Of a stretch of DNA of 64,000 bases, positions 52,936-63,500 are shown piece after piece. The stretch lies in contig JAHBBC010000013.1 in assembly GCA_019915015.1 (NCBI GenBank), positions 1,116,001 to 1,180,000 of the forward strand, written 5' to 3'. Both the position numbers and the translations under genes were made by a program. The notes beneath the pieces were generated by a model. That model saw nothing but the letters and a program-made list of their open reading frames with translations. It did no database searches and was not told the DNA's origin. The DNA is from Auriscalpium vulgare (taxonomy: Eukaryota > Basidiomycota > Agaricomycetes > Russulales > Auriscalpiaceae). The first letter of the stretch is position 1; every line of letters starts with the position of its first letter.

Positions 52936-55625
52936 TAGTGCTGCCACGGTTCGGTTCGGTCCGGTTCAGGCCAAAATTTTTGGAACCCCGAACCGGACCA
53001 TTGGTTCAGTTCACAGAATTTCTGAACCCCGAACTGGACCACACCGAACCGGTTCAGCTGGTTCGGTTCTGGTTCAAACTTGGTTCGAACCAAGAACCAA
53101 TTCAAATTTGCTTGTTTTTCAGTCAGAAACATAAGAAGGCTATATGTCATTGCCAAGTGTAGCTAAGAACCACACAGGTGCCTGCCTCCTCAGGAATCAG
53201 GATACTGAGCAAGTCAGGCAACTCAGGTGGACTGGCCATGGGATTACTTCAGCAAGCGCACATACAACAAGTGTACATGCGCACTCACAACACTTTACGA
53301 AGGCACAAGCAACTTAGCACATTCTCTCTTCACTCTAGCTCAATGCTCAAGGATTTCTCAAGCTCAATGGGAGTCGCTCTTTTTTTGAGACCTCTTCAGC
53401 CTCGTGACTGGTCCTTTTGGTTAGCTTCAGGGACATGCACCTTGTGGATCCCGCAAGGCACTGTTCCCTACACAATTGTTACCCAATCAACCATTTCCCT
53501 ATTTGTTATCCTTCGAGCGTGTCGCACCCTCTCGTCATAGGTCATGCGGACCTGATTTTCCCAAAAAGGTGGAGAGAGAGAGAGAGGACGAACAAAGAGC
53601 CGTTCCCTCAAGCAGGCGACTGGAATACCTCAATGGAGCATGCAAGGTGAGGGAAGGAAAGCAAGATTGCTTGTATTCCATAATAAGATTTCCGTCTCGT
53701 CAATTGATATTACGCTCCCATGCCATATTTCGCCCACCGTGTTCGCCTAAGCCCGTTTGACTTGGCGACTCTTCGCTAGGTCTTTTCTTGGTCTCGGAAA
53801 GTTCGTTCGCGTGTTCAAGCCATGGCGTCCCATTATGGTGATTCACTATGGCACCCGAGGAGCGCTACTTGTGGATTCTTGAGCTGTGAAGTCTCGGGTG
53901 TCGACTCCCAAGGGTAGATTGCTTAGTCATCACTTGTACCAGTACACTCTATGTGTGCGCACATAGGCTACTTCTCACGGTTCACCAGCACCGCGCCCCT
54001 CCCTGCCACCTACCCGACACTTCCCACCGTGTCACCTCCCTCCGCTGGCTCTCTTGCCTTGGTTCGCCAAACCTTCGCCGCCCAGCTCCGCTGATGGGAC
54101 CCGCCGCGCTACAGGCACCGAAACGGGCCAATCGCACCGCTACAGACGGACACACACCCCCGAGAGCCCCGTAGGGCATCGAGGCACCAACACGACCACC
54201 ATGCGCTGCTCCCGAGGCCAGGCGACACAGCTGCGAGAACGAGGCCGTGTAGGGGAGGCGTACCGTAGAGAGGCGAGACTTAGCAGGGCGCGGGTGCACG
54301 GACCGTGGGAGAGCTGACAAAGCAGCGGTATATAGATGCGATTCGAGCTCTTGTATAGACACTTTTGGACCTTGGGGCCTACACCCGAGACTACACCTTT
54401 CATTTCCACAACGTAGCGATCTCTGCTAGACGCGACCAAAACCGACTTGACCGGCAAGATGACTTAGGCAGCGGGACGGGACCGGCCATCGGGTCGCACT
54501 CTCGCCGCGACACTACGGGCCACGCTGCCCAGACCCAACCGCAGACTGGAGTGATACAGTGTGGTAGGGCATTTGCGACTGACGTTGATGTTATAGGATA
54601 GTGGCCACGGACGGTACGGATAAAGACGGTCGGGTCGGACGGTCGGTGCTACACGGCGACGCGCACGGGACTCACGACGGCGGCCGCGAGCGGACGAAGA
54701 CCTCTACCGACACGAGAGGGCGCGTCGTACGACGGTCGGGTAGTGCGGGGCAGATAGGCTAAGAGGCGAGGCCAGGACCCGTGGGGTCCTGGGTGGTTTT
54801 GTTCGGGTCACGGTCGCGATCTTGGTTCCTTCCTCCGATCCACCACCTCTTGGGCCAGCGGTTGGCTGCTCGCTCCCTCCATTTCTATCGATGTTCCCCG
54901 GGCCTTCCCCAGGGTACATCTCATCACCGCCCTCATCAGATTTCCATCAGAACGCACAGCCCATGCCCTCCCAACTTATCGCTGACGTTGTGACTCGCAA
55001 CATTCCCACGCAACTCGGGTACCGCCCCAGTTGGCCATTGTCCCTGCGGCCATTTTTCTCCTCATTGTTCCGGCTGTTCCCGCCTCCCGCGACCCGGCGC
55101 CCTCCAGCGCTCTAGGATTATGGTTATAGACAGCTTACCACCCTACTACCTGTGGGTGCCCATCACCGCCACCCATAGTAATTTCTTCTGCTAGTGCTAC
55201 ATGTAGAATGCAGCACATCACATGTTCAACCTTCCTCAATACGCAACCAGCAGGTGCCGTGCAGCTGACATCAACGGTGACTCGGAGCCTCCTGCGCACG
55301 ATTGTAAGGGCAGATGATCCATTTGATTGAGATTTTTTTTTTGGATTTGTCCCCTCATAGCAATTCATGTACTCATTCACCATTTATTCTAGTAAGCACA
55401 TTGTATTTCCTATTAATTTTGCCAACACAGAGGTTAGGAAAAACTTCATGGTTCGGTTGGTTCGGACCAGGTTCGAACCATACCCTTTGGTTCACCACCC
55501 GCTGAACCGTGAACCGGACCGCTGGTTCAGGTTCAGCTCAACCTTGAACCTGAACCGGACCAAGCCCCGAACCGAACCTGGTTCAGGTTTGAACCATGGT
55601 TCAGAACCGAACCGTGGCAGCACTA
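52936..55625. mobile_element. Non-autonomous hAT-superfamily element, 2690 bp
   Basis: The ends are TAGTGCTGCCACGG... and its inverted complement ...CCGTGGCAGCACTA (22 bp identical). They are flanked by the 8-bp direct repeat CGTGCTAT at 52928-52935 and 55626-55633. The 8-bp target duplication and TAGNG terminus define hAT. About 190 bp at each end is packed with GGTTC/GAACC motifs, as expected for subterminal transposase sites. The inner 2.2 kb has no long ORF and no hAT transposase motif, so it must move in trans. Composition inside varies from AT-rich near the ends to GC-rich at 54.0-54.7 kb, suggesting captured DNA. Confidence 0.9.
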
Positions 55626-55670
55626 CGTGCTATGGCCGTACTCGTACCTCGCACTACCATAGAACTCCAA

Positions 55671-55866
55671 TCTATGCTCTTGCCTAGGCGCGGAGGGAGG
55701 CACGCAGTCGATTGGTCATCGACTAGTCACAGCGCTGGCAAGAAAGAGTGTATTGGGCTATGTACAGTGTGCGAAGCGAGAGCGGGATGCATGCGGGGTG
55801 GGCGTCAGCCATAATGGCAGACCGACACGAAGAGACTCCTACAAGAAAGCCAAGATGAGTAGCGAC
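55671..55866. repeat. 196-bp direct repeat, right copy
   Basis: Duplicate of 51542-51737, offset 4129 bp. It overlaps the last 48 codons of the tyrosine-recombinase frame. Confidence 0.9.
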
Positions 55867-57119
55867 TCCCAAAGAAGGGTAGGAGGACTCCGACGCGTCG
55901 GCGAAGCTTGGCCCCCAAAACAAATAGGCGGAGGACTTACAAGTACTAGGCGCGACGTGCGATAAGGACGTGCGCAGCAGAGCTGTATGAATTTCGGGGC
56001 GCGATTGCAGATATGGCGCGAGGATTTGCGCGTGCTTGCGTAGGTAGAGGTGGAAGGCGTCGCTGGACCAGCGCCCGTGAACGCGCACCGTGTCAAACGG
56101 GACGTTACACAATAGGTATTCGAGGGTTCCGCCGATGCGGAAACTGTGCCCATGCAGCTGGGGCCGCCCCGCGGCGTCCGCTGCGCGCTTGATGCGGTCT
56201 AGGAAAATGCGCCGCGAAAGCGGGCGCCGGGACCGCCGAACCGTGTGGGCGAAAAGGTGCTCTGTCGGCTGCGGGGCGTTGACAGCGAGGTGGTTCCTGA
56301 GGGCGGCCTCGGGATCGGAGGCGCCGGCCTGCCGCGCCCATTGGACGGTCTCGCCCGTGTGCGGGTGTGTCTTGGTTGAAGGCAGACTGAAAGAGGTCAC
56401 CTCGCGCCCGTGGCGATCCACCTCGGGCGTGACTTGCGCGGCTGTGATGTTCTTCTTGGGGTCAAACTGCGTGATGGCTTTGACGGTGAACTCGCCTGTG
56501 CGCGAGATGCTGTAAAACAGCGTTGTGGCGCATGCCCATACTGCGGCGTCGAGCGGATCGGCGAGGTTGAAGTGGGGGCGGAGGGCGCAGAGCGCGTCGA
56601 CTGTGTACGGATCGCGCAGTGGCCGGCGATGGGCGCTCGTAGTCTCGGCCTGGGCGGCGCGCATTGCGATATCGTAACGTTTGTTGTCTATCTGCCAGGG
56701 CAATTCGTGCAGGACGTGCCACGCGCGGATGCCGCTGACGATATTGCTGATGGAATGGTGGGAATAGCTGCCTATGAGCGCTGCCATGAAGGCTATGATA
56801 AGTTCGGATGATGCGGGGGCCCTCGCGCCTTCGGGAATGCCTTTGTGGTCGCACCACACGTGCAGCGTGAGCAGCCCGGCGCCGTAGACCTCGAGCGTGC
56901 TCTCTTCCCACCCGTGGACCAGCGCCTCGGTCGTGCGCCGTAGATCCGCGTCGGCGAGACCGAGGTGAACGCGGCGCGCGCCGACCGGCGGTAGCCATTC
57001 CTGTATGCGGTTGCGCGCGTGACAATGCGGACGGATCGGAGTGGGATTGGGTGTGAGGTGCGCGGGATACGGGCGAGGCGGAACTGTCGGGGTGGGGCGG
57101 GACGACAGCGGCGCGGGGT
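55723..57119 (-). CDS. Tyrosine recombinase (YR) of the DIRS-like element
   Basis: The frame is open from 57858 to 55723, but its first part only shadows the RT gene. Conserved sequence begins near 56970 (NRIQEWLPPVG, LRRTTEALVHGWEESTLEVY, a SAM-like N-terminal domain). The catalytic set is visible: R in SISRTGEF (about 56500), H-x-x-R in GHSFRIGG (about 56140), GRWSSDAF, and the nucleophile Y in FHLYLRKHAQ (56046-56044). The enzyme would insert the circular cDNA by site-specific recombination. There is no ATG between the end of RT and the conserved domain, so expression may need frameshifting, splicing or reinitiation. Confidence 0.85.
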
Positions 57120-59701
57120 CATGGGCCGGAGCCCAAAAGGTTCGGTTTGTCGGGGAAGTAGAGCTCCTCGAGGCGACGCTCGGCGTCGAAGACTGCGCGG
57201 GCGGAACGGGGATTGTGCCTGGAAAGGGGCTTTGGCTCGGGGGCGTCCCGGCTGACTCGACGACGGCCGTTGGGGGGAAGCGGTGTGTCGAAGTCGACAA
57301 TGAATTGAGAGAGTTCGGCTGGGATATCCAAGGGGGGAAGGAGGAGCGCTCGACTGGCGTAGATGCCGCGGGAGGGATTGTCGGCAGGGTTGGCGGCGCT
57401 TGGGACGTATCGGGAGTGGATGCGGACGCCGGTGCTCGCCAGGAGCTGGTGAATGCGGCGGAACACCATGTTGGTGGGGAAGTTGCGGCTGCGGCCGGTC
57501 CACCATCCTTCGACGACTCCGTTGTTGTCTCCGAAGACGAGGAGGTCTTGATGCTGAGGGTGCCGGGGGAGAGCCAGGAGGGTACGCACGAGGAACTCGA
57601 AACCAACTGCCTCTGCCCAGCCGATGCCGCGGTCCTCGCCCTTCCATCCGTCGAGAAGCCGCCAGGCGCGCCAGCGCCCGCCGATGCAAATTCCGATACC
57701 CACGCCGGAGCTAGCATCTGAAAATGCGGAGAGGTCCAGAGGCGTGACAATGGGGGGGAGGGTGCGCTGGAGGAGTGGGCGCGAGAGAACGTCGCGCCAC
57801 CAGCGCATGTCGGCGTCTGTGCCACGTGGCGGCGTCCTCGGCATGTGCGGGTTCTCACGGAAATTGGGCATCATCGCCTCTAACCGCGTGAGGTACGCGC
57901 GCCCTTCTGGAATTACTCGCGCGGCGTGTAAGAGCTTGCCATAGAGCTTCTGAAGCTCTTTGAGGTCGTGCGTGCGAGAGTCTAGCCAGGACAACGTGGC
58001 TGCAAGGTATTTGGCCTGCTTTGCGGGCAGGAGTCGGATTGTTTTGTGCCTCAGATTCCATATCAGTCCGATGTAAGGGACTTCTTCGGAAAACGGCACG
58101 TCCTTCTCCAACTGCCACGGGATGCCGAGCTCTGCGGATACGGCGTCGATATCTGCCATGCAGCATGAAAAACGCGCGTCTTCGGCGGAGCGCGGAGACG
58201 CGTCGGACAAGTCTCGAATGGGGCTCGAGCAGTCGTCGTCGAATTCCTCGACGCGCCCATCGGAGAGCTCGGCGCCGCGGTACCACAATCGGCCTCCGGT
58301 GTGCTGCACGCCTCCGTTGGCGGCTATCCGGCGACGGCACTGCTCGCGGAACGCGTTGTACCCCGCTATGTGCTCGCGCAGGATGCGGATGAAAGGGTGG
58401 TCATCTACCCATTTGGAAATTGGCCCGAGGCCGCGCGAATGCATGATGGCGACGCCGGCGTCTTGCAGGCCGCCGTATACCCCTGCGTTGGGCGAAGCTC
58501 CGAAAGCTGCGTTGGAATCCAACGCGAACGAGCGCTCGTCGGTATTGGAAATGCGAACCACGGCGGCGGGCCATTGGGAGGGATGCAGCGGGACGGTGCG
58601 ATACGCTTCTGACACGTCTCGCACTGCGCATTGAGAGCCCGGCGGTAAACGGAGGACGATGAGGGCGAAAGTAGAAAAGGTGCCCCACGTGCACGGAAAG
58701 TGGTCAGAAACGACGTGTGAATTGATCGAGGACACGCCGGGAGAAGGGTTACGAGGGAAGGAGAAATTCTGTATAAGACGGAGCTTCGAGGGATTATGGG
58801 GCTTGGGAATGAGAGAAAGGGGGGAGGTCTGGAAAGGGCCTATTAAGGATTCGAGCTCTAAGCGGGAGAAAGGGCCGATGTAACGACCGCGGTCAAATTC
58901 AAGCTGTACAGTATTTGCGAATTTCTCTTGATGCGTAAGAATGGAAGGGTCATTGAGTGGAGCAAAGGTAAATGAGATGGAGGGAAACTCAATAATGAAG
59001 CCGTTCGCGATGCCGTTCACAATATGTGCATATGTAGTGCGGAGGCCGGCCGCTGAAAGGGCGGACGCCCATGCGTCGACCTTGTATGGCGTGCACGGAT
59101 TAAGCCTTCTCCGCTTGACTGCATCGCGCAGCGCCGTGTCTCGTGCTGCCGCACCCGGAGCACCGGTGGCGGTCCTGGTGACTCGAACTACTGCATCCGC
59201 TGGAGCGCTGCCAGTCGATGCAAACGAGCTCGTCGTCGGGGAAGACGAGCCGGTGCCGAGAGTTGCGCTTGACATAAGCCTTGTCGCCGTTCCAGAGCGT
59301 GTCTGCGTCGCACTGCGCGAAGTTGTGTTCCTTGATGCTGAGGCATAGGGCACAAATGCGGGCCGCTTTGGAAGCGGGAAAGGACTGGCGTGAAGACGCT
59401 GAGCGAGGGGGCGGGGATGCGGATGCGGAGCGACGGCGCTTGCGAGCGGGGGAACGCGAATCTGAGCGTTTTCGCCTGCCGGACTTGGAAGGCTTCCTCT
59501 CGGACCGTCCGCGTCCTCCAGAGTTCGCCTTCGACGACGACGAGCGACCACCCGAAGAGTTGCCTCCTCTGGAGCGGCGAGTGTCGTCTTGCTCGTCGTT
59601 GAGGCTGTGATGCGGGTGCAGGAGAGCGTGCGTTGCCGATGCGGACAATGCATGGCGTGGGTGCGCGGAAATGCGGGAGTGCGTGCGTGCGTGCGTTGCA
59701 A
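57119..59701 (-). CDS. Reverse transcriptase/RNase H of the DIRS-like element
   Basis: Open frame of 860 codons. The family-like part starts near 59100 (LNPCTPYKVDAWASALSAAG), just where the Gag-like frame stops. RT motifs: SPLSLIPKPHNPSKLRLIQN, CAVRDVSEAYRTVPLHP, FGASPNAGVYG, and WVDD near 58405 in place of the usual YxDD, as in other DIRS elements. RNase H: SAFSDASSGVGIG, WAEAVGFEF, VFGDNNGVV and NPADNPSRG. The protein copies the element RNA into DNA. The first 200 codons overlap the Gag-like frame and are Arg/Ser low-complexity; translation from 59701 has no ATG and is unlikely. Confidence 0.85.
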   Translation of the reverse strand: MQRTHARTPAFPRTHAMHCPHRQRTLSCTRITASTTSKTTLAAPEEATLRVVARRRRRRTLEDADGPRGSLPSPAGENAQIRVPPLASAVAPHPHPRPLAQRLHASPFPLPKRPAFVPYASASRNTTSRSATQTRSGTATRLMSSATLGTGSSSPTTSSFASTGSAPADAVVRVTRTATGAPGAAARDTALRDAVKRRRLNPCTPYKVDAWASALSAAGLRTTYAHIVNGIANGFIIEFPSISFTFAPLNDPSILTHQEKFANTVQLEFDRGRYIGPFSRLELESLIGPFQTSPLSLIPKPHNPSKLRLIQNFSFPRNPSPGVSSINSHVVSDHFPCTWGTFSTFALIVLRLPPGSQCAVRDVSEAYRTVPLHPSQWPAAVVRISNTDERSFALDSNAAFGASPNAGVYGGLQDAGVAIMHSRGLGPISKWVDDHPFIRILREHIAGYNAFREQCRRRIAANGGVQHTGGRLWYRGAELSDGRVEEFDDDCSSPIRDLSDASPRSAEDARFSCCMADIDAVSAELGIPWQLEKDVPFSEEVPYIGLIWNLRHKTIRLLPAKQAKYLAATLSWLDSRTHDLKELQKLYGKLLHAARVIPEGRAYLTRLEAMMPNFRENPHMPRTPPRGTDADMRWWRDVLSRPLLQRTLPPIVTPLDLSAFSDASSGVGIGICIGGRWRAWRLLDGWKGEDRGIGWAEAVGFEFLVRTLLALPRHPQHQDLLVFGDNNGVVEGWWTGRSRNFPTNMVFRRIHQLLASTGVRIHSRYVPSAANPADNPSRGIYASRALLLPPLDIPAELSQFIVDFDTPLPPNGRRRVSRDAPEPKPLSRHNPRSARAVFDAERRLEELYFPDKPNLLGSGP

Positions 59702-59831
59702 TGCGTGCGTGCGTGGCGGTGCGTGCGTCCGCCGAGGCGGGAAGTGCGTGCGTGGTATGCGTGCCGTCGCCGAAGCGAGTTATGCGTGCGCCGAAGTGCG
59801 TGGTGCGTGCGACCGCCGAAACGGGTGGCAT
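59100..59831 (-). CDS. Gag-like protein of the DIRS-like element, C-terminal zinc-finger part (243 aa)
   Basis: ATG 59831 (MPPVSAVARTTHFGAR). An Arg/Ser/Lys-rich middle (SGGRGRSERKPSKSGRRKR) precedes a Cys/His-rich C-terminus: ICALCLSIKEHNFAQC, then CIDWQRSSGC, HQDRHRCSGCGSTRHGAARC. This cysteine pattern is common in basidiomycete DIRS gag proteins and should bind nucleic acid. The frame is open further upstream through a simple repeat, so the start is uncertain. It ends at 59100 where the RT domain begins in another frame. Confidence 0.65.
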   Translation of the reverse strand: MPPVSAVARTTHFGARITRFGDGTHTTHALPASADARTATHARIATHARTHSRISAHPRHALSASATHALLHPHHSLNDEQDDTRRSRGGNSSGGRSSSSKANSGGRGRSERKPSKSGRRKRSDSRSPARKRRRSASASPPPRSASSRQSFPASKAARICALCLSIKEHNFAQCDADTLWNGDKAYVKRNSRHRLVFPDDELVCIDWQRSSGCSSSSHQDRHRCSGCGSTRHGAARCSQAEKA

Positions 59832-60050
59832 ATGCGTGCGAGTGCGAGTGCGAGTGCGGGCGCGAGTGCGGGTGCGGGTGCGGGCACGAGTGCGGGTGCG
59901 GGTGCGGGCACGAGTGCGAAAGCGGATGCGGATGCGTGGAGACGCAGATGCAAATGCGAATGAGGGCGCGAATGCGGGTGCGGGTGCGAGCGCGAGTGCA
60001 GACGCGAGCGCGGGAATGCGTGTGCGTGCGCGAGTGCGGGGAGGATACAA
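59640..60050. repeat. GC-rich simple/low-complexity repeat (GTGCGG, GCGAGT, GTGCGT types)
   Basis: Hexamer-like iterations of GTGCGT, GTGCGA, GTGCGG and GGCGAGTGCG run for about 400 bp. On the minus strand they read as Arg-Thr-Arg-Ala repeats upstream of the Gag-like ORF. Confidence 0.85.
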
Positions 60051-60063
60051 AGGAGGGGCGAGG

Positions 60064-60443
60064 TTAGAGCAAGCGGCGCGTGATAGGACGGGCAACTGAC
60101 CGGTCCGCGCTTGCTAAGAGATACTCGTCTTGGAGCTTGTTCTCGAAGCGTCGGAACAGCTCGTCGTTCCAGATGCTGATGTTGAGGCGATCCTCGACGT
60201 TGGGCAGGCTCAGCGAGTCGTGCCACTGCTTGTGCACGTACTGTACTTTTTCGACCGTAAGTTCCAATGGATTTTGCGTGACGCGTGACTCACCTGGAAG
60301 TTCGCCGGGGTAATGGTTCTAAGTGGGTGCGGACGCGTGACCGGATGTTCGGAACAATGGCTGGCGCGCGGCAGCCATGGCTGACGCGCTGACGGCCATG
60401 CTTCGTCGACGCGACCATGGCTGTCGACAACCATGGCCGTCAT
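60064..60443 (-). CDS. Unrecognised two-exon fragment (C-terminal, about 58 residues well supported)
   Basis: The last exon 60064-60240 reads YVHKQWHDSLSLPNVEDRL and NISIWNDELFRRFENK to a TAA. A 53-nt GTGAGT..TACAG intron (60241-60293) joins it in frame to LRTITPANFQ. The non-repetitive, charged helical composition looks like a real protein end. Upstream, the frame passes into a palindrome-rich stretch that is probably a transposon end, so the gene may be cut off there. Function unknown. Confidence 0.35.
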
Positions 60444-60540
60444 CTAGTGTCCCCTCATTGTTGTCTGTACACTGATAAGAAATGAATTTCGCCTTTGCTG
60501 AAACTTGACTTTCCGTCACATTCATCTGCGACTGACACTC
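60345..60540. promoter_or_regulatory. Candidate left terminal/subterminal region of the Ulp1-DDE transposon
   Basis: Between 60353 and 60443 the motif CCATGGC or a close variant occurs about five times (AATGGCTGG, GCCATGGCTGAC, GGCCATGC, CCATGGCTGTC, CCATGGCCGTC). It is followed by CTAGTGTCCCCTC and GTACACTGA. Clustered palindromic motifs ahead of a transposase gene resemble subterminal binding sites. The right end is outside the window, so no terminal repeat can be confirmed. Confidence 0.4.
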
Positions 60541-60544
60541 TCTG

Positions 60545-63500
60545 ATGTCTCTCTCTCCCTCTCCTCTTCATGAATTTGAAGACATCTTGTCAAGCTTCAA
60601 AACTCCGAAGCGCTATGCAAGACTTCTCCCCGATGTCGAGATGCCTGTCACGGAGCTTCTTGGCTTGATACTTCCCACCGTCGCTCTCGTCTCTTCCGAG
60701 AGTGCTCACGTCTTCTCTCACACTCTGCCTGCATCGGGACTGCTCCCACTCATGGAGATCCCGATCCCCTCCCCTGCTGTCGTCAGGGCACTCAAGGATG
60801 CGATGCCCTCCAAATGGGACGAGGGTTTCCGCAGTCTCAAGTACCCAGGCTCCGCGTTGCAACTGCCACTCTGGATTGTGTTTTGGTGGTCTCGAATGAT
60901 CCAGGTAGTCGAGGGTCAGGCAGAGTGGCGGCGCGCACGGGCATGGTTAGATCAAACAACCTCAGGTGCTGTCCCGGCCTATCTTTCCCACATTCCCGGA
61001 GGGATTGCACGGATGTTGGATGTCCTTGGGTGGAACACGCAGCTGTGCAGCGAGACCAGCATGTCATCGCTGCAGCTGTCCGCACTGTTCTCATCCTCAA
61101 TGCTCTCTGGATCGCTGATGGATTCTGTCATGCTCATTTTCCGGCGCTGGGCATCGCTTGATCCACTTCTTGACGACATCATCATCGAGACCCTTGACTT
61201 CCAATTCCCGTTTCACCTCGCCGACAGTGATTGGGCCCGCTTCGACTCCGACAGAGCAGGCCAGCTCACTTATCTCCGCAACCTTGCTGATAGGATCCAA
61301 GCTTCCGGCAGCAGATTTCTCATTTGCCCACTTCATGTGGGAAATGCAAATCACTTTGCTGTTGCGAAGCTGGATTTCATCACGGGTCGTCTTTCTTATG
61401 GGGACTCCCTTGAGTACGATCTTACGGCAAGAGAACTGCGCGGATTCCGTTTGTTTGCAAGCAAGGTCGACGCAAGGCTCACGATAGCAGTCGGAGAACT
61501 TCCACACGCACTTCAAGATGACGGATTTTCTTGCCCTGACATCTCTTGGAACACCGTCGAGCGCGCAATCTGGCCCAGCGCCCACGTTCGACCTTGGGGC
61601 CGAGACATGAAGCACATTGAACGCATGGAATATGCATTGCTCATCGCAACACAGCTTCCCGAGAGCACACTCACTTTGGTACGTACGATACCCGTCGGTA
61701 TTTCTCCTCTAACACACCGGCTGATGACTTGGACAGGCCGACTTCAATCTCCCTGAAGATGTGGTCATTTATCGTCATGATGGTCGACGTGCAGCCGGCT
61801 TTGCAATCACTGAAACATTCCCAGAGCTGTCATCGCTCGACAGCTCTGTCCCATCTTCGCCAGATGCACCCATCAATCCGAGCACCCCTCGCAACAGGCG
61901 ACCCAGCCTTGACGAAGCAAGAGTCGCCAATCTCTCTCGAAGCTCTGCATGCACATCCCTGTCAATTTCATCTGACCCGTTTCACTCATCGCCAACGCCT
62001 GCTGCCCCGGGCGCAAAGCTGCCACGCATCTCGGTCGCACCACATGACACAACAAGCTTGCTCGTAAAGCAGCCCATCCGCATCTTCAAGCGGAAGGCCG
62101 TGGCTGACGCCGGTTCAGCATCACCGCTGCTTCGTTTCTTCCCCGTGGTCACTCGCGATGAGCTTGAACAGGCGCGCTTGGCGACGAAAGAGTTGCGGGA
62201 AGAGGAGGAAGCTGAAGGCATGCGGGTCGCTGCGCAGCGAGTGGAGATGAAGAGGCTCGAGAAGGAAGAGCGTGCAAAAGAGTTGGCGAGGGATCGGAAG
62301 CGACGACAGCGGAAGAGGGCACGCATTGAACGGGAGAGGGAGAAGCAGCCGGTATGTGCACTCTTTCCTGGTGGCTTTTTTGTTGAGTTCTGACTGTTTC
62401 TTCCAGTCACATAGCATCAACGACGTGCTCGGGCACTCGGACGTCTCAAATGAATCATCACTGCAGGTCGCCGACGTCACCCGGCCCCTTCGTTCGTTTA
62501 AAGAGCTGGCCCACGCCCATCGGGACTCGCGTGGTCGCAAGAGGACCCACGCAGCTGCGAATGCAATTCGGGTCAACTGGCAGAACACTTTGACATTCAA
62601 TCAAATTGACAGCGCCGCTCGTCTTGCAGGCGCAAAGCGCTCCCCCACAGAGATTGTCAAGATTCTGCAGATGCGCAACCCTACCGACTTCGCACGCCTT
62701 ACCCCGCAGGTACTTGGACGATGGATGAGTCGTCCAGCTGGACAAACTCCACGCTGGAAAGATTCTGTCCTTGCACGTGTTGGTCATCTCGGAGGGATCA
62801 AGCCTGGCGGACAGACGACACGCAGTGGCGCTTTGGTATGTGCCCATTCATGTCTCACCGTCGCACAAGTTGCTCATGAGTTTACTGTAGACATCCTATC
62901 CAGGGATCACTGACACCGCCCTCAAGAAACTCACCATGCTACGCAAAGCCGGTGTCCCCGTATCTGTCCATGTTGCACGCGGGGTCATCCTCGCACACAT
63001 CAAACACTTGGCTCCCGAGCTCCTCGAGGCCACAGCGAAGGACGGCAGCCAATTCAAGTGCTCTGACGCATTTGTGCGGAAGCTCCTCTACCACCATTTG
63101 CACTGGGTTCCCCGTGTCTCAACGAAAGCTGCCCAGAAGACCCCCTCTGACGCCGACTCACAGATCCGCGGCCTTTGTCTCCGAGCAGCTCTTGTCTGCC
63201 GAGACAGTGGCATCAGGCATGCTGACCTGATCATCAACTTTGATCAGACAAGCGTCCTCACGGTCGACAACAGCGCACGGACACTTGACGTTGAAGGTGT
63301 CCGACAGGTTGCCGTCGTTGGTAAAGAGGAGAAGCGGGCGTGGACGGCTGTCGTCGGGGTTTCAGCCGCTGGGGACGTCCTTCCAACACAGGTTGTCATG
63401 CGCGGCAGCTCTGCCCGATCCCTTCCTTCTCCGTCTTCACCCCTCTACGACGAGGCCATGAAATTGGGATTTGTTTTCAGTGGTAACCCAAAGAACCACT

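Larger units (their letters stand above)
55671..59831 (-). mobile_element. DIRS-like tyrosine-recombinase retrotransposon (coding part)
   Basis: The minus-strand order Gag-like, RT/RNase H, tyrosine recombinase, in three different frames, is diagnostic of the DIRS order. There is no integrase or LTR. The outer ends are not resolved: the left side probably includes the 196-bp repeats (down to 51542), and the right end lies near 60.0 kb. An hAT element lies within its 3' region. Confidence 0.8.

Noticed and set aside
56793..57689. 298-codon minus-strand frame
   Set aside because: Arg/Pro/Ser shadow of the RT and recombinase frames in GC-rich DNA.
59671..60099. Plus-strand valine/arginine-rich ORFs
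   Set aside because: Products of the GC-rich simple repeat; no conservation expected.
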